64,000 nucleotides of DNA from Kitasatospora aureofaciens (GTDB lineage: Bacteria > Actinomycetota > Actinomycetes > Streptomycetales > Streptomycetaceae): the NCBI GenBank assembly GCA_000720845.1, contig JODU01000028.1:100964-164963 (forward strand). Direction: 5' to 3'. The translations under genes and the position numbers were made by a program. The notes beneath the pieces were generated by a model. The model had not been told where the DNA came from. It saw nothing but the letters and a program-made list of their open reading frames with translations, and searched no databases. Every line of letters begins with the position of its first letter. Position 1 is the first letter of the stretch. This document shows positions 8,440 to 17,028 of the stretch, piece after piece.

Positions 8440-9729
8440 ATGGCGGGGCGGAACGGGCGCACGGTGCGTGACCTGAGGAGGGCCAACCGTACGGCCGTGC
8501 TGCAACGGCTCTACTTCGACGGACCGCTCAGCCGCTTCGAGCTGGGCCCGGCGACCGGACTCAGCTCCGGTTCCGTCAGCAACGTGGTCGCCGACCTGGT
8601 CGCCGACGGACTGGTGGAGGAGGCCGGCAGCGTCGACTCCGACGGCGGCCGCCCCCGCACCCTGCTGCGCGTGGCCCCCGCCAGCGGCCACATGATCGGC
8701 GTGGACGTCGGCGAGACCCGGGTGCGGGTCGAGCTGTTCGACCTGACGCTCACCGAACTCGCCCGCGCCGAACGCCCGCTGGCCCCGCAGCGCTACGACG
8801 TCGGCGTCATCGTCGGCCACATCCGCGAGGGCGTCGCCGAGGTGCTGGCCGCGGCCGGACTCCCGCCCGAGCGGCTGCTGGGCGCCGGGATCGGCGTCCC
8901 CGGCATCGTGGAGCACACCGCCGACCGCGGCGCCGTCGTGCACGGCCAGACCATTGGCTGGGACGCCGTCCCGCTGGAGGCCCTGCTGCGCGCCGGCTCC
9001 CCGCTGCCCGACACCGTCCCGTACCTCATCGACAACGGCGCCAAGACCCTGGGCCAGGCCGAGATGTGGTTCGGCGCCGGGCGCGGCGCCCGCAACGCGG
9101 TCGTGGTCCTCTTCGGCTCCGGTGTCGGTGCCAGCCTCGTCACCCCCGAGGTCGAGCAGGGCCGGGCGGTCGAATGGGGGCACCTGACGGTCCGGGTCAG
9201 GGGCCGCCGCTGCCGCTGCGGAGCGCTCGGCTGCCTGGAGGCGTACGCGGGCGCCGAGTCGCTGCTGGCCCGCTGGCGGGAGGAGGACGGCCGGGTGCCG
9301 GAGGGCACCGACGAGGAGACCGCCCTCACCGCGATGCTCGCCGCCGCCTACCCGGCCGACGGCGAGGCGCCCGACCCGGTCGCACTCGCCGTGCTGGAGG
9401 AGACCGCCGAGTACCTGGGCGCCGGCCTGTCCGACCTGATCAACCTCTTCCAGCCGGAGCGCATCCTCATCGGCGGCTGGGCCGGTCTGCAGCTCGGCAC
9501 CCGCTTCCTGCCCGCCGTTCGCCGCCACGCCGTGTCCTACGCGCTGCGCCACCCCGCCCGGAAGGTGACCGTCGACCTGGGGCGCCTCGGCCCGGACGCC
9601 GTCACCGTCGGCGCCGCGATCCTGCCGCTGGCCGACTTCTTCGCACGCGGCGGCAGGCGCCCCGAACCGGCCCCCGAATACCCGGTCCCCGCCTGGCGCA
9701 CGGCGCTCGAGGAGCGGGCACCGCACTGA
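8440..9729 (+). CDS. ROK-family transcriptional regulator
   Basis: A 429-residue ROK protein. Residues about 8-75 form a winged helix-turn-helix (NRTAVLQRLYFDGPLSRFEL, LSSGSVSNVVADLVADGLV). The following sugar-kinase-like domain starts with the phosphate-binding GVDVGETRVRVELFD. The ROK zinc signature appears as CRCGALGC at about residue 258-265. The HTH makes it a sugar-responsive regulator rather than a kinase. GGGAGGAA just before the ATG is a strong ribosome binding site. It is divergent from the FBP gene and separated by paired palindromes, so autoregulation is plausible. No sugar transporter is adjacent to suggest the ligand. Confidence 0.9.
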   Translation: MAGRNGRTVRDLRRANRTAVLQRLYFDGPLSRFELGPATGLSSGSVSNVVADLVADGLVEEAGSVDSDGGRPRTLLRVAPASGHMIGVDVGETRVRVELFDLTLTELARAERPLAPQRYDVGVIVGHIREGVAEVLAAAGLPPERLLGAGIGVPGIVEHTADRGAVVHGQTIGWDAVPLEALLRAGSPLPDTVPYLIDNGAKTLGQAEMWFGAGRGARNAVVVLFGSGVGASLVTPEVEQGRAVEWGHLTVRVRGRRCRCGALGCLEAYAGAESLLARWREEDGRVPEGTDEETALTAMLAAAYPADGEAPDPVALAVLEETAEYLGAGLSDLINLFQPERILIGGWAGLQLGTRFLPAVRRHAVSYALRHPARKVTVDLGRLGPDAVTVGAAILPLADFFARGGRRPEPAPEYPVPAWRTALEERAPH

Positions 9730-9843
9730 GGTTTCGCCGGTCACCGCGGAGGTACCCGACGTCGCTCCGAGGACCGTCGGACGATCCCGTACGGCCGTCG
9801 GGCGACCGGAGCACCAGGAGAACCGCGGGAAAAGGAGCGCGCC

Positions 9844-10152
9844 GTGTCCGACCACCGCCACGAAGGACCGGGGGAGAGCGGTGCCCCCGTCCCTCGCGAC
9901 ATGCCGGACCAGCAGGCCGGCGACCACGACGACCCGTGGGAGGCCGCCTCGCCCACCCGCGAGCAGCGCGAGCACCGGCAGGGCCTGGACGACGAACGGC
10001 CCGAGGACGACGGGGAGACCTCCGGCGACGCGGAGACCCGGCCCGCGCCCGACGTGCCCGACACCGACGAGGCGGGCACGGGCCGCACGGGCGAGCCGCA
10101 CTCGGGCGCCGTGCACCCCGAGCATCCGGTGCCCGACGAGTCCTCCGGCTGA
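9844..10152 (+). CDS. Small acidic disordered protein
   Basis: A 102-residue hypothetical protein made almost entirely of Asp, Glu, Gly, Pro, His and Thr, with no hydrophobic core, so it is predicted to be disordered. AAGGAG just before the GTG start is a good ribosome binding site. It follows the ROK gene by 114 bp. No function can be assigned. Confidence 0.6.
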   Translation: MSDHRHEGPGESGAPVPRDMPDQQAGDHDDPWEAASPTREQREHRQGLDDERPEDDGETSGDAETRPAPDVPDTDEAGTGRTGEPHSGAVHPEHPVPDESSG

Positions 10153-10221
10153 GCGCACCGCACGCGCCTGCGCGGGCATCGGGGAGCGCCGACCCGAACG
10201 CGCCGCCCCCCGGAGGGCTGA

Positions 10222-11253
10222 TCAGCCCACCTTGCGCCCGCGCATCGGCTCCGTGTCCGCCCCCGCGCCCTGCCGCAGGCCCCGCAGGAACTCCTCCAGC
10301 ACCTGCGTGGCCGTGCGCGTCGCGTGCCAGCCCAGCTCCACCCGGGCTCGTGTGCAGTCCATGAGCGGCAGCCGCAGCACTGCGTCGAACAGGTGCGGTG
10401 AGGCCGGCAGCAGCCGCATCCCCCACGCGGCGGCGACCGCCGAGCGGGCCGCGGTGCGGGGCAGCCGGACCGGGCGCACCCCGATCAGCTCGCCCAGCAG
10501 CTCGGCGTCCACCGGCGGCTCGGCCGCGAGGTTGAACGCGCCCCGGGCGTCCGAGGACCGCACCGCCAGCCGGTAGGCCCGGGCCGCGTCGTCCGTGTGC
10601 AGGGCCTGCACCCGCAGACCGGGGACGTCCGGCAGGAACGGGAGCAGCTCCGGACGAGCCGCCGGACCCGGCAGGAACCGGCCGCCGAAGATCCGGCGCT
10701 GCTCACTGGCCGACTCCCGCTTGAAGAGGAAGGCCGGCCGCATCCGCACCACCCGGATGCCCGGGTGGTCGCGTTCGAAGGTGTCCAGCGTCCGCTCCAG
10801 ATAGGCCTTCTCCCGGCAGTACGCGGCGTCCGGCCAGCCGTGCGTCGGCCACGACTCGTCCACCGCGTGGCTCTTGGGCCCCGGCGAGTACGCGCCGACC
10901 GACGAGGCGTGCACCAGCGCCGGGACCCCGGCCGCGGCCACCGCCTCGAAGACCCGGAGGGAGCCGAGTACGTTCGTGCGCCAGGTCGTCGCCGGGTCGT
11001 GCGTCGGCTGGAAGGCCCAGGCCAGATGGACGACGGCGTCGGCGCCGGCGAAGTGGCCGGTCAGATCGGTCTGCTCGGAGGCCAGGTCGACCGCCGCCCA
11101 CTCCGTCTTCGCGGGCGACCAGCCGGGGATCCGCCGGGCCAGCCCCAGCACGGACCCCACCTCCGGATCCTCGGAGAGAAGCCGCACCACGCTGGTGCCC
11201 ACGTTGCCCGTGGCACCCGTGACCACGATCCTGCTGCCCGTCGCGCTGCTCAC
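10222..11253 (-). CDS. NAD-dependent epimerase/dehydratase-family SDR
   Basis: A 343-residue extended short-chain dehydrogenase. The Rossmann motif TGATGNVG is at about residues 13-20 and the catalytic Tyr-Lys pair appears as YCREK after SSVGAYSPGP. The substrate is probably a sugar nucleotide or small carbonyl compound, but nothing in the sequence fixes it. GTG 11253 is chosen because GAGAGGAG lies shortly upstream and the Rossmann fold starts about ten residues later. An upstream in-frame ATG at 11349 would add a low-complexity tail. The leader between this gene and the upstream FUSC gene is long (322 bp) and rich in hairpins. Confidence 0.85.
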   Translation of the reverse strand: MSSATGSRIVVTGATGNVGTSVVRLLSEDPEVGSVLGLARRIPGWSPAKTEWAAVDLASEQTDLTGHFAGADAVVHLAWAFQPTHDPATTWRTNVLGSLRVFEAVAAAGVPALVHASSVGAYSPGPKSHAVDESWPTHGWPDAAYCREKAYLERTLDTFERDHPGIRVVRMRPAFLFKRESASEQRRIFGGRFLPGPAARPELLPFLPDVPGLRVQALHTDDAARAYRLAVRSSDARGAFNLAAEPPVDAELLGELIGVRPVRLPRTAARSAVAAAWGMRLLPASPHLFDAVLRLPLMDCTRARVELGWHATRTATQVLEEFLRGLRQGAGADTEPMRGRKVG

Positions 11254-11575
11254 CCTGTGCTCCTCTCGGCCGTACGCCCGTGCGGAGAGCACCGGGTACC
11301 CGCGGCCCGGGAAGGGCACGCGCGGAGCGGGCAGGGAGTGGGTGGACATGGGGAAGCCCCGACCGCGACGGGGGAATCACGGCCGGGGCGGCTTGGGGCG
11401 GATACGGATGGCGGTCGCCTCTCGGCGAAAGGCTCCACAGGGCTTCAGCCGAACGATCGTCCCTGTGGGCAATAGGTGAGGCCCGGGGACACTGTCCCAT
11501 CCGTACCCACGGTCTGTTCAACGGTGGACGACCGGCCGGTGTTCCACCGTCTGTCGCGGTTTGGGGTGATGTGCG
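11254..11575. other. Hairpin-rich intergenic region
   Basis: No convincing gene is seen. On the minus strand it holds the terminator palindrome of the upstream FUSC gene (11521-11550), then a hairpin with arms CCACAGGG (11435-11442) and CCCTGTGG (11461-11468), and a CCCCG/CGGGG hairpin at about 11357-11373. The last two would fall in the SDR transcript leader. Confidence 0.5.
11521..11550 (-). terminator. 30-bp palindrome downstream of FUSC gene
   Basis: ACGGTGGA (11521-11528) and TCCACCGT (11543-11550) are perfect arms, and the centre ACCGGCCGGT is itself palindromic; 26 of 30 positions are symmetric. It starts about 26 nt after the FUSC stop codon. There is no T-run, which is common for Streptomyces terminators. 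A protein-binding role is the alternative. Confidence 0.5.
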
Positions 11576-12772
11576 TCACTGCTCGGCGGGCTCCTGGGGC
11601 TCGGGCACGACCTCGGTCCACAGGTTCTCCGCCTGGAGGAGCAGGGCGCCGAGCACCGCGGTCCGCGCGGCGCCGTGTCCGGCTTGCTCCCGCAGGCCCT
11701 CCTGCAACCGTTGGTGCAGTTCCTCCATCGTCTCCCCGGTGGCCTCCTCCGGATCGGCCCCGGCCCGCTCGCCCAACAGCCGAGCCCCCTCGGCGTGGCA
11801 GGCGTCGCCGATCAGCCGCAGCAGGCGCGCGTACAGTTCGAGCACCGGCCCCTCGGGCGGCGCGGGCGTACGGTCCTCGTCGGCCGCCACGGCCAGGGCC
11901 CGGGTCAGCGCGGTGAGGTTCCCGGTGACCCGGCTCCACCGCCGGTCCTCGTCCTCCGACGGCACATCCTTGGGCCGGCGGGTCAGCCGGCGCAGCGGGC
12001 CCGAGGTCAGGCGCAGGCTCTCCCGGCTCCACGACCGGGCCGAGTGCAGCGCCTCCAGCCGCCGCTCCAGCCACGCGGCCTGCCGGGACCAGTCGGCCGC
12101 GCTCGCGTCCCACTGGGTCTCCCGCAGATCGGCGGCGACGGAGTGCAGGAGGTCACCCGACTCCCGGGCCAGCGCCGCGAGGTTCTCCCGTACGTCCCGG
12201 AGGTGGACCGGGGGCAGCACCAGCGCGTTGACCGCCACGCCGATGACCGCCCCGAGCGCCGCCTGTCCCACCCGGTGACCGACCGCGGCTGCCGACACCG
12301 TGGTGCCGGAGGCCAGGACGAACACCGCCGTGGTGGCCGTGTAGATGCCCTGCGGGCCGAAACGGGACCAGTTCGCGGCCAGCATCAGCACCGGCAGGGA
12401 CAGCACCAGCGCTCCCGTGTTGTCGTCCGTGATCGCCTGCGCCGCCGACGCCACCAGCGCGCCGACGCAGATCGCCGCGAACTGCTGCCCGGCCTGCCGC
12501 ACCGAGCTGTAGACGGTGGCCTGCACGAGGACGAGCGCCACCCAGGGCGCCATCAGGGCCATCGGATCGTCCAGCCACACCCCCGCCACGGCCCAGGCGA
12601 GCAGTGCCGCGCCCGCGGCCTTCAGCGACTGCACCACCAGGTCGCGTTCGCGCCCCGGCCCCTGCCAGGCGGCTCGGGCGGCCCGTCCGACGGCACACGC
12701 CTCCCACCACACCGCGGCCAGGGGCCGCCGGCCCCGGAGTGCCTCCCGGAGGGTGTGTGTCACAGCGCTCAT
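11576..12772 (-). CDS. FUSC-family membrane protein (second copy)
   Basis: A 398-residue relative of the protein at 6391-7647, with the same layout: about six hydrophobic helices in the first 170 residues (VVQSLKAAGAALLAWAVAGV, LMAPWVALVLVQATVYSSV, FAAICVGALVASAAQ, GALVLSLPVLMLAANW, LGAVIGVAVNALVLPPV) and a long charged C-terminal helical domain. The motif LVLVQATVYSSVRQ parallels LLVVQVTLYATLKM in the first copy. It is probably an exporter-type protein of unknown substrate. The ATG at 12772 precedes the first hydrophobic stretch by about 45 residues. Confidence 0.85.
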   Translation of the reverse strand: MSAVTHTLREALRGRRPLAAVWWEACAVGRAARAAWQGPGRERDLVVQSLKAAGAALLAWAVAGVWLDDPMALMAPWVALVLVQATVYSSVRQAGQQFAAICVGALVASAAQAITDDNTGALVLSLPVLMLAANWSRFGPQGIYTATTAVFVLASGTTVSAAAVGHRVGQAALGAVIGVAVNALVLPPVHLRDVRENLAALARESGDLLHSVAADLRETQWDASAADWSRQAAWLERRLEALHSARSWSRESLRLTSGPLRRLTRRPKDVPSEDEDRRWSRVTGNLTALTRALAVAADEDRTPAPPEGPVLELYARLLRLIGDACHAEGARLLGERAGADPEEATGETMEELHQRLQEGLREQAGHGAARTAVLGALLLQAENLWTEVVPEPQEPAEQ

Positions 12773-12851
12773 GCGGTACCGGGTGCCGGCGTGACCGGCG
12801 GACTCGTATCGACGGGGGGTGTGCGGGGTGTGAGGTACGAGGGCCCGTGAC

Positions 12852-13508
12852 TCATGCCAGCGGGCTCCCGCCGAGGGAGGCCAGCAGGCCGGCCGGGTCG
12901 GCGTAGACCGCCTCCGCGCCCGCCTCCTCCAGGTCGGCGCGGGGCAGACCGCCGCACAGCACGCCCACGCAGCGCACCCCGGCCCTGCTGCCCGCGCGCA
13001 TGTCCCACACGGTGTCGCCGACGAAGACGGCCCGCTCGGGCGGCACCCCGGCCAGTTCCAGGGCGTGCTCGACCGGCTCCGGCGCCGGTTTGCCCGCGTC
13101 CACGTCGTCGGCGCTCGCGGTGGCGGCGATCGCGTCGTCCGCGTCGATGGCCCGCCGCAGCGCACCCAGCTCCGCCCCGCCCGCCGAGGTGGCGAGGACC
13201 ACCGTCCAGCCGTCGCCGGCGAGGCGGCGCAGCAGGTCCCCGGCGCCCGGCAGCGGGGGCAGCCGGTCGAAGTACTGTCCGTACAGAGCCTTGTGGGCCG
13301 CGCTCAGCCCGGCGTCCTGGTCCGCGTCCCGGTCCTCGCCCAGCAGGTGTGCGATCAGGTCGGTGGAGGCGAGCCCCACCGCCCGGTGGACGGCGTGCAT
13401 CGGCACCCGGTGCCCCGCCTGCCGGAACGCCTCCCACCAGGTCGTCACGTGCAGGTGATTGGTGTCGACGAGGGTTCCGTCGACGTCGAACACGGCCGCC
13501 CGTTCCAT
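12852..13508 (-). CDS. HAD-superfamily phosphatase
   Basis: A 218-residue HAD hydrolase of the beta-phosphoglucomutase/phosphoglycolate phosphatase type. Motif I is DVDGTLVD near the N-terminus with the nucleophilic Asp, motif II is the LATSAGG region, motif III is GKPAPEP, and motif IV is VGDTVWDM. A helical cap lies between motifs I and II. It probably acts on a small phosphorylated metabolite; the substrate cannot be read from the sequence. It follows the PHP gene by 56 bp on the same strand, so the two may be co-transcribed. Confidence 0.88.
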   Translation of the reverse strand: MERAAVFDVDGTLVDTNHLHVTTWWEAFRQAGHRVPMHAVHRAVGLASTDLIAHLLGEDRDADQDAGLSAAHKALYGQYFDRLPPLPGAGDLLRRLAGDGWTVVLATSAGGAELGALRRAIDADDAIAATASADDVDAGKPAPEPVEHALELAGVPPERAVFVGDTVWDMRAGSRAGVRCVGVLCGGLPRADLEEAGAEAVYADPAGLLASLGGSPLA

Positions 13509-13564
13509 GCGACTGTCCCCTTCCTGGTCCCTTCCGGCCCGTTGATCGGCGGGCGGGTACCACG

Positions 13565-14596
13565 TCAGCGGCCTGCCACTCCGGACGGTGTACGGCCCTC
13601 ACGCGTCCAGGCCAGCAGCTCGTCCAGGGACCAGGTGGTGACCACACGCTCCGGGGGCACCCCGCACTCCTCGGCCCGCGCGCACCCGTGGATCTGCCAG
13701 TCCAGCTGACCGGGCGCGTGCGCGTCGGTGTCGACGGAGAACAGCACGCCGGCCGCCACCGCCCGGCGCAGCAGCCGCCGCGGCGGGTCGAGCCGCTCCG
13801 GGCGGCTGTTGATCTCCACGGCCGTGCCCGACTCGGCGCAGGCGGCGAAGACCTCGTCCGCGTCGAACTCCGACTCCGGCCGCCCCCGCCCGGTCAGCAG
13901 CCGCCCGGTGCAGTGGCCGAGCACGTCCGCGTGCGGATCGCGGACGGCGGTCACCATCCGGCGGGTCATCGAGCGGGCGTCCATCCGCAGCTTGGAGTGC
14001 ACGGAGACGACCACCACGTCGAGCCGCTCCAGCAGCTCCGGCTCCTGGTCGAGCGAGCCGTCGTCGAGGATGTCGCACTCAATGCCGGTCAGCAGCCGGA
14101 AGGGAGCCCAGGTCGCGTTGAGCTCCGCCACCACGTCCAACTGCTCGCGCAGCCGGGCGGGGGAGAGGCCGCGGGCCACCGTCAGCCGCGGGGAGTGGTC
14201 GGTCAGCGCCGCCCACTCGTGGCCGAGCGCCGCCGCGGTCCGGCCCATCTCCTCGATCGGGCTGCCGCCGTCGGACCAGTCCGAGTGCAGATGGCAGTCG
14301 CCGCGCAACTGCTCCCGCAGCCGTTCACCGCCCCGGGCGAGCGGGGTGTCCGCCTCGCTCTCCAGCTTGGCGAGATAGCCGGGCACCTGTCCGTCCAGCG
14401 CCTCGCGCGCCACCTGCGCCGTCTTGGGCCCGACCCCCTTGAGCGACTCCAGTGATCCCGCCCGCTCGCGCAGCTCGGCCGCCGACAGCCCGCCGAGCAC
14501 CCCCGCCGCGGTGCGGAAGGCACGGACACGGTAGGTCGGCGCCTGGGCCCGCTCCAGGAGGAACGCGATCCGCTCCAGCGCCTCGACGGGGTCCAT
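13565..14596 (-). CDS. PHP-domain hydrolase with N-terminal helix-hairpin-helix
   Basis: A 343-residue protein that resembles the C-terminal half of bacterial PolX proteins without the polymerase. Residues about 1-100 carry a pol-beta-like 8-kDa/HhH region (LKGVGPKTAQVAREAL). The PHP phosphoesterase domain follows, with metal ligands visible in DCHLHSDWSDGG, LTDHSPRL, GIECDI, VVSVHS, GHCTGR, EINSRPERLDPP and DTDAHAP. In PolX this domain is a Mn-dependent 3'-5' exonuclease or phosphoesterase. ATG 14596 is fixed by GAGGAGGT upstream. It may act on DNA ends or phosphorylated metabolites. Confidence 0.85.
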   Translation of the reverse strand: MDPVEALERIAFLLERAQAPTYRVRAFRTAAGVLGGLSAAELRERAGSLESLKGVGPKTAQVAREALDGQVPGYLAKLESEADTPLARGGERLREQLRGDCHLHSDWSDGGSPIEEMGRTAAALGHEWAALTDHSPRLTVARGLSPARLREQLDVVAELNATWAPFRLLTGIECDILDDGSLDQEPELLERLDVVVVSVHSKLRMDARSMTRRMVTAVRDPHADVLGHCTGRLLTGRGRPESEFDADEVFAACAESGTAVEINSRPERLDPPRRLLRRAVAAGVLFSVDTDAHAPGQLDWQIHGCARAEECGVPPERVVTTWSLDELLAWTREGRTPSGVAGR

Positions 14597-14758
14597 CGCC
14601 ACCTCCTCGTGCGACCTCGGCCGGTCCCCACCGGCCTCCACCGGCATGTCCAGGGTTCCCCAGAGCACCGGGACCCGCACCACGAGCCGGGCGGCCGCGC
14701 CCGTGCCTGCCACGCGGCGGGGTCCTCGCTCCCACGGGTTGCGGCCTACCCTCTAGAC

Positions 14759-14995
14759 ATGACCGAGATCGACAGCCCGCACATCGGCAGTCCGCGGATC
14801 CTCGTGCTCGGGGTGCAGCCGGGGCCGCCCCCGTTCCGGATCGTGGAGATCGACGGCCAGGTGGTCGGTGAGGCCAAGGCCGTCACCGACGTCCTGGAGG
14901 CCGCCGCCGCGTTCGGCATCACGGTCCACGACCTGGACGACCCGGACGTGGTCCGCTGGGTGGGCGGGGACAAGTTCACCTGGATGCCGCACTAG
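14759..14995 (+). CDS. Small conserved hypothetical protein
   Basis: A 78-residue protein with a compact predicted beta-alpha pattern (PRILVLGVQPGPPPFRIVEI, QVVGEAKAVTDVLEAAAAFG) and a Trp-containing C-terminus ending WMPH. I do not recognise a named domain. It has no ribosome binding site, but TACCCT at 14747-14752 ends 6 nt before the ATG, again pointing to a leaderless transcript. It lies between the PHP gene (divergent) and the GH16 gene (convergent). Confidence 0.72.
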   Translation: MTEIDSPHIGSPRILVLGVQPGPPPFRIVEIDGQVVGEAKAVTDVLEAAAAFGITVHDLDDPDVVRWVGGDKFTWMPH

Positions 14996-15028
14996 GCGGA
15001 GCCACGGCGCCGGCCCCGGCCCCGTGCC

Positions 15029-16294
15029 TCAGCCGACCGTCCACTTCTGGTTGGCGCCGCCCGTGCAGGTCCAGATCTGCAGCCGGGTGCCGTTGGCCGA
15101 GTTGTTGCCGGTGACGTCGAGGCACTTGTCGGCCTGGGGATTGACGATGTCGCGCGCGGCGGTGACGACCCAGCGCTGGGCGGCGCTGCCGTTGCAGTCC
15201 CACAGCTGGACGACGGTGCCGTCCGCCGTGCCGCCGGCGCTGACGTCCAGGCACTTGCCGAGCGCCCGGACCGTGCCGTCGGAACCCACCGTCCACTGCT
15301 GGGCCGCGGTGCCGTTGCAGTCGTAGAGCTGCACCGGCGTGCCGTTGGCGGTGTTCGCCGCGGCGACGTCCACGCACTTGCCGGCCAGTCCCCGGATCGC
15401 GCCGCCGGCCGGTGAGTCGCCCGTCGTCACCGAGACGTGGTCGACGACGAGCGTCTGCGGGAAGACCGTGGACCCGTCCGGGTCGCCCGGCCAGTAGCCG
15501 CCGACCGCCAGGTTCAGGATCAGGAAGTACGGCCTGTTGAACACCCACTGCCTCCCGCCCAGGTCGGCCGGGGTGCGCCGCTGGTAGACGGTGCCGTCCA
15601 CCGACCAGGTGATCGAGTCGGGCGCCCAGTCGACGGCGAAGGTGTGGAAGGCGTCCGCGAAGGCCTGGCCGCCCGGCAGGGTGTAGCCGGCGCCGATGCC
15701 GCCCGAGCCGGAGTAGCCGGGGCCGTGGAGGGTGCCGTGCACGGTGGAGGGCTCGAAGCCGACGTTCTCCATGATGTCGATCTCGCCGGAGTCCGGCCAG
15801 TTCACCGGGGTGCCCAGCATCCAGAAGGCCGGCCACATGCCCTGCCCGCGCGCCACCTTCATCCGCGCCTCGACGTGCCCGTACTGCGCCGTGAACTTCC
15901 CGGAGGTGTTGAGCCGGGCCGAGGTGTACTGGCAGGTGCCGTACCAGCACTGGTAGTTGGCCGGATTCTCCTTGCGGGCGGTGATCACCAGGTGGCCCTG
16001 GCCGTCCAGGGCCGCGTTCCGGTTGCCGGAGGTGTAGTACTGCCGTTCGTGGTTGTTGACGTTGTCGCCGGTCTCGATCTGCCACTTCGAGGAGTCGACG
16101 GCCGCGCCGGCCGGGCCGTCGAAGGTGTCGGAGAAGGCGACGGCGGCGGCCGCGGAGGAGGAGTCGCCGACGCTCCCGGCGGCCCGGGACGGTTCCGGGG
16201 CCGCCTGGGCGGGGCCGGTCACGAGGGAGGCGGCCAGTCCGGCGGACAGGGCGGCGGCGAGGAGACATCTGCGGAGCAGGCGTGGGCGGGCCAC
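15029..16294 (-). CDS. Secreted GH16 beta-glucanase with ricin-type lectin domain
   Basis: A 421-residue exported enzyme. It has a Sec signal peptide (RRCLLAAALSAGLAASLV, cleavage near AQA-AP). A glycoside hydrolase family 16 domain follows at about residues 50-285, with the catalytic signature GEIDIMEN holding nucleophile and acid/base Glu. The C-terminal ~120 residues are a beta-trefoil (CBM13) with three QxW-type repeats (AAQQWTVG, AAQRWVV, NQKWTVG). GH16 enzymes of this type cleave beta-1,3 or beta-1,3-1,4 glucans such as laminarin, and the lectin targets the polysaccharide. The upstream region has a candidate operator near 16397-16410. Confidence 0.92.
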   Translation of the reverse strand: MARPRLLRRCLLAAALSAGLAASLVTGPAQAAPEPSRAAGSVGDSSSAAAAVAFSDTFDGPAGAAVDSSKWQIETGDNVNNHERQYYTSGNRNAALDGQGHLVITARKENPANYQCWYGTCQYTSARLNTSGKFTAQYGHVEARMKVARGQGMWPAFWMLGTPVNWPDSGEIDIMENVGFEPSTVHGTLHGPGYSGSGGIGAGYTLPGGQAFADAFHTFAVDWAPDSITWSVDGTVYQRRTPADLGGRQWVFNRPYFLILNLAVGGYWPGDPDGSTVFPQTLVVDHVSVTTGDSPAGGAIRGLAGKCVDVAAANTANGTPVQLYDCNGTAAQQWTVGSDGTVRALGKCLDVSAGGTADGTVVQLWDCNGSAAQRWVVTAARDIVNPQADKCLDVTGNNSANGTRLQIWTCTGGANQKWTVG

Positions 16295-16392
16295 GGCTCT
16301 CCCTTCCGTACGGCGCCTCGCACGGAGGCGCCGACCGAGGTGGGGGTTGGAGGTGTCGCCTCTTTATTCAAGTAGTGAGATAAGGGCGGGTC

Positions 16393-16415
16393 AATACCTT
16401 GGTACGGACCGGACG
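16393..16415 (-). promoter_or_regulatory. Possible promoter/operator upstream of GH16 gene
   Basis: On the minus strand, TTGACC is followed by an AT-richer stretch (TTATCTCACTACTTGAATA) that could hold the -10. Immediately before it is the imperfect palindrome GTACCAAGGTAT. This is a weak promoter and regulator-site candidate only. Confidence 0.25.
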
Positions 16416-16423
16416 GCCCGCTC

Positions 16424-16963
16424 TCAGGTACGTCCCCCGCGCGCGTGCACCGTGCGGCTCATCCGCCGGCCGAGGAGCAGGTAACCGATCAGCGCCCCAC
16501 CGGTGTTGAGGATGACGTCGTCGACGTCGAAGGCCCGCCCGGTGACCAGGACGCCCTGGGCGGACTCCACCAGCAGCATCACCACGGCCGTCAGCAGCAG
16601 CACCCGCAGCACACCGCGGGTGCGGGGGGCGACGACCGGGACCAGGACACCGAACGGCACGCCGAGCAGGATGTTCCCCCCGATCTGCTTGACCGCGTCG
16701 CGCAGGGCGGGCTGGTCCAGATAGGCCTCCAGCGAGCGGCCGGGGTGCAGGTTGGTGTGCGTCAGGGCCTCGGACGCGGGGGAGGGCTGCAGGGTCAGCC
16801 GCGCCAGCACCACCGCGAAGGCCACCATGAAGACGAACGCGCACGCCGTCGCCAGCAGCCGCAACGGCAGGGCGAGCGTGTGCCGTTCGCGACGGTCGTC
16901 CTCCGGGGGCTTGGCGGGGCGGGGGCGCGGCCAAGAACGGGGCCTCGAGACGGCACGAGTCAT
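16424..16963 (-). CDS. VanZ-family membrane protein
   Basis: A 179-residue membrane protein of the VanZ-like family. There is a charged cytosolic N-terminus, then hydrophobic segments at roughly residues 32-55, 95-112, 118-138 and 148-165. The family signature is visible as the polar loop KQIGGNILLGVPFGVL followed by FDVDDVILNTGGALIGYL. VanZ relatives alter glycopeptide susceptibility or cell-envelope properties, but most are uncharacterised. GGAGG 6 nt upstream supports the ATG. Confidence 0.85.
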   Translation of the reverse strand: MTRAVSRPRSWPRPRPAKPPEDDRRERHTLALPLRLLATACAFVFMVAFAVVLARLTLQPSPASEALTHTNLHPGRSLEAYLDQPALRDAVKQIGGNILLGVPFGVLVPVVAPRTRGVLRVLLLTAVVMLLVESAQGVLVTGRAFDVDDVILNTGGALIGYLLLGRRMSRTVHARGGRT

Positions 16964-17028
16964 GTCGGTCCTCCAGTCGTCAACGTCCCCGCGTGGTAGG
17001 GCGCTTACCCGCCGATCCGCCGAGGATG

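Noticed and set aside
11254..11450. Known riboswitch (for example ydaO/c-di-AMP) in the SDR leader
   Set aside because: Hairpins are present, but I could not identify the conserved core of any riboswitch class by eye.
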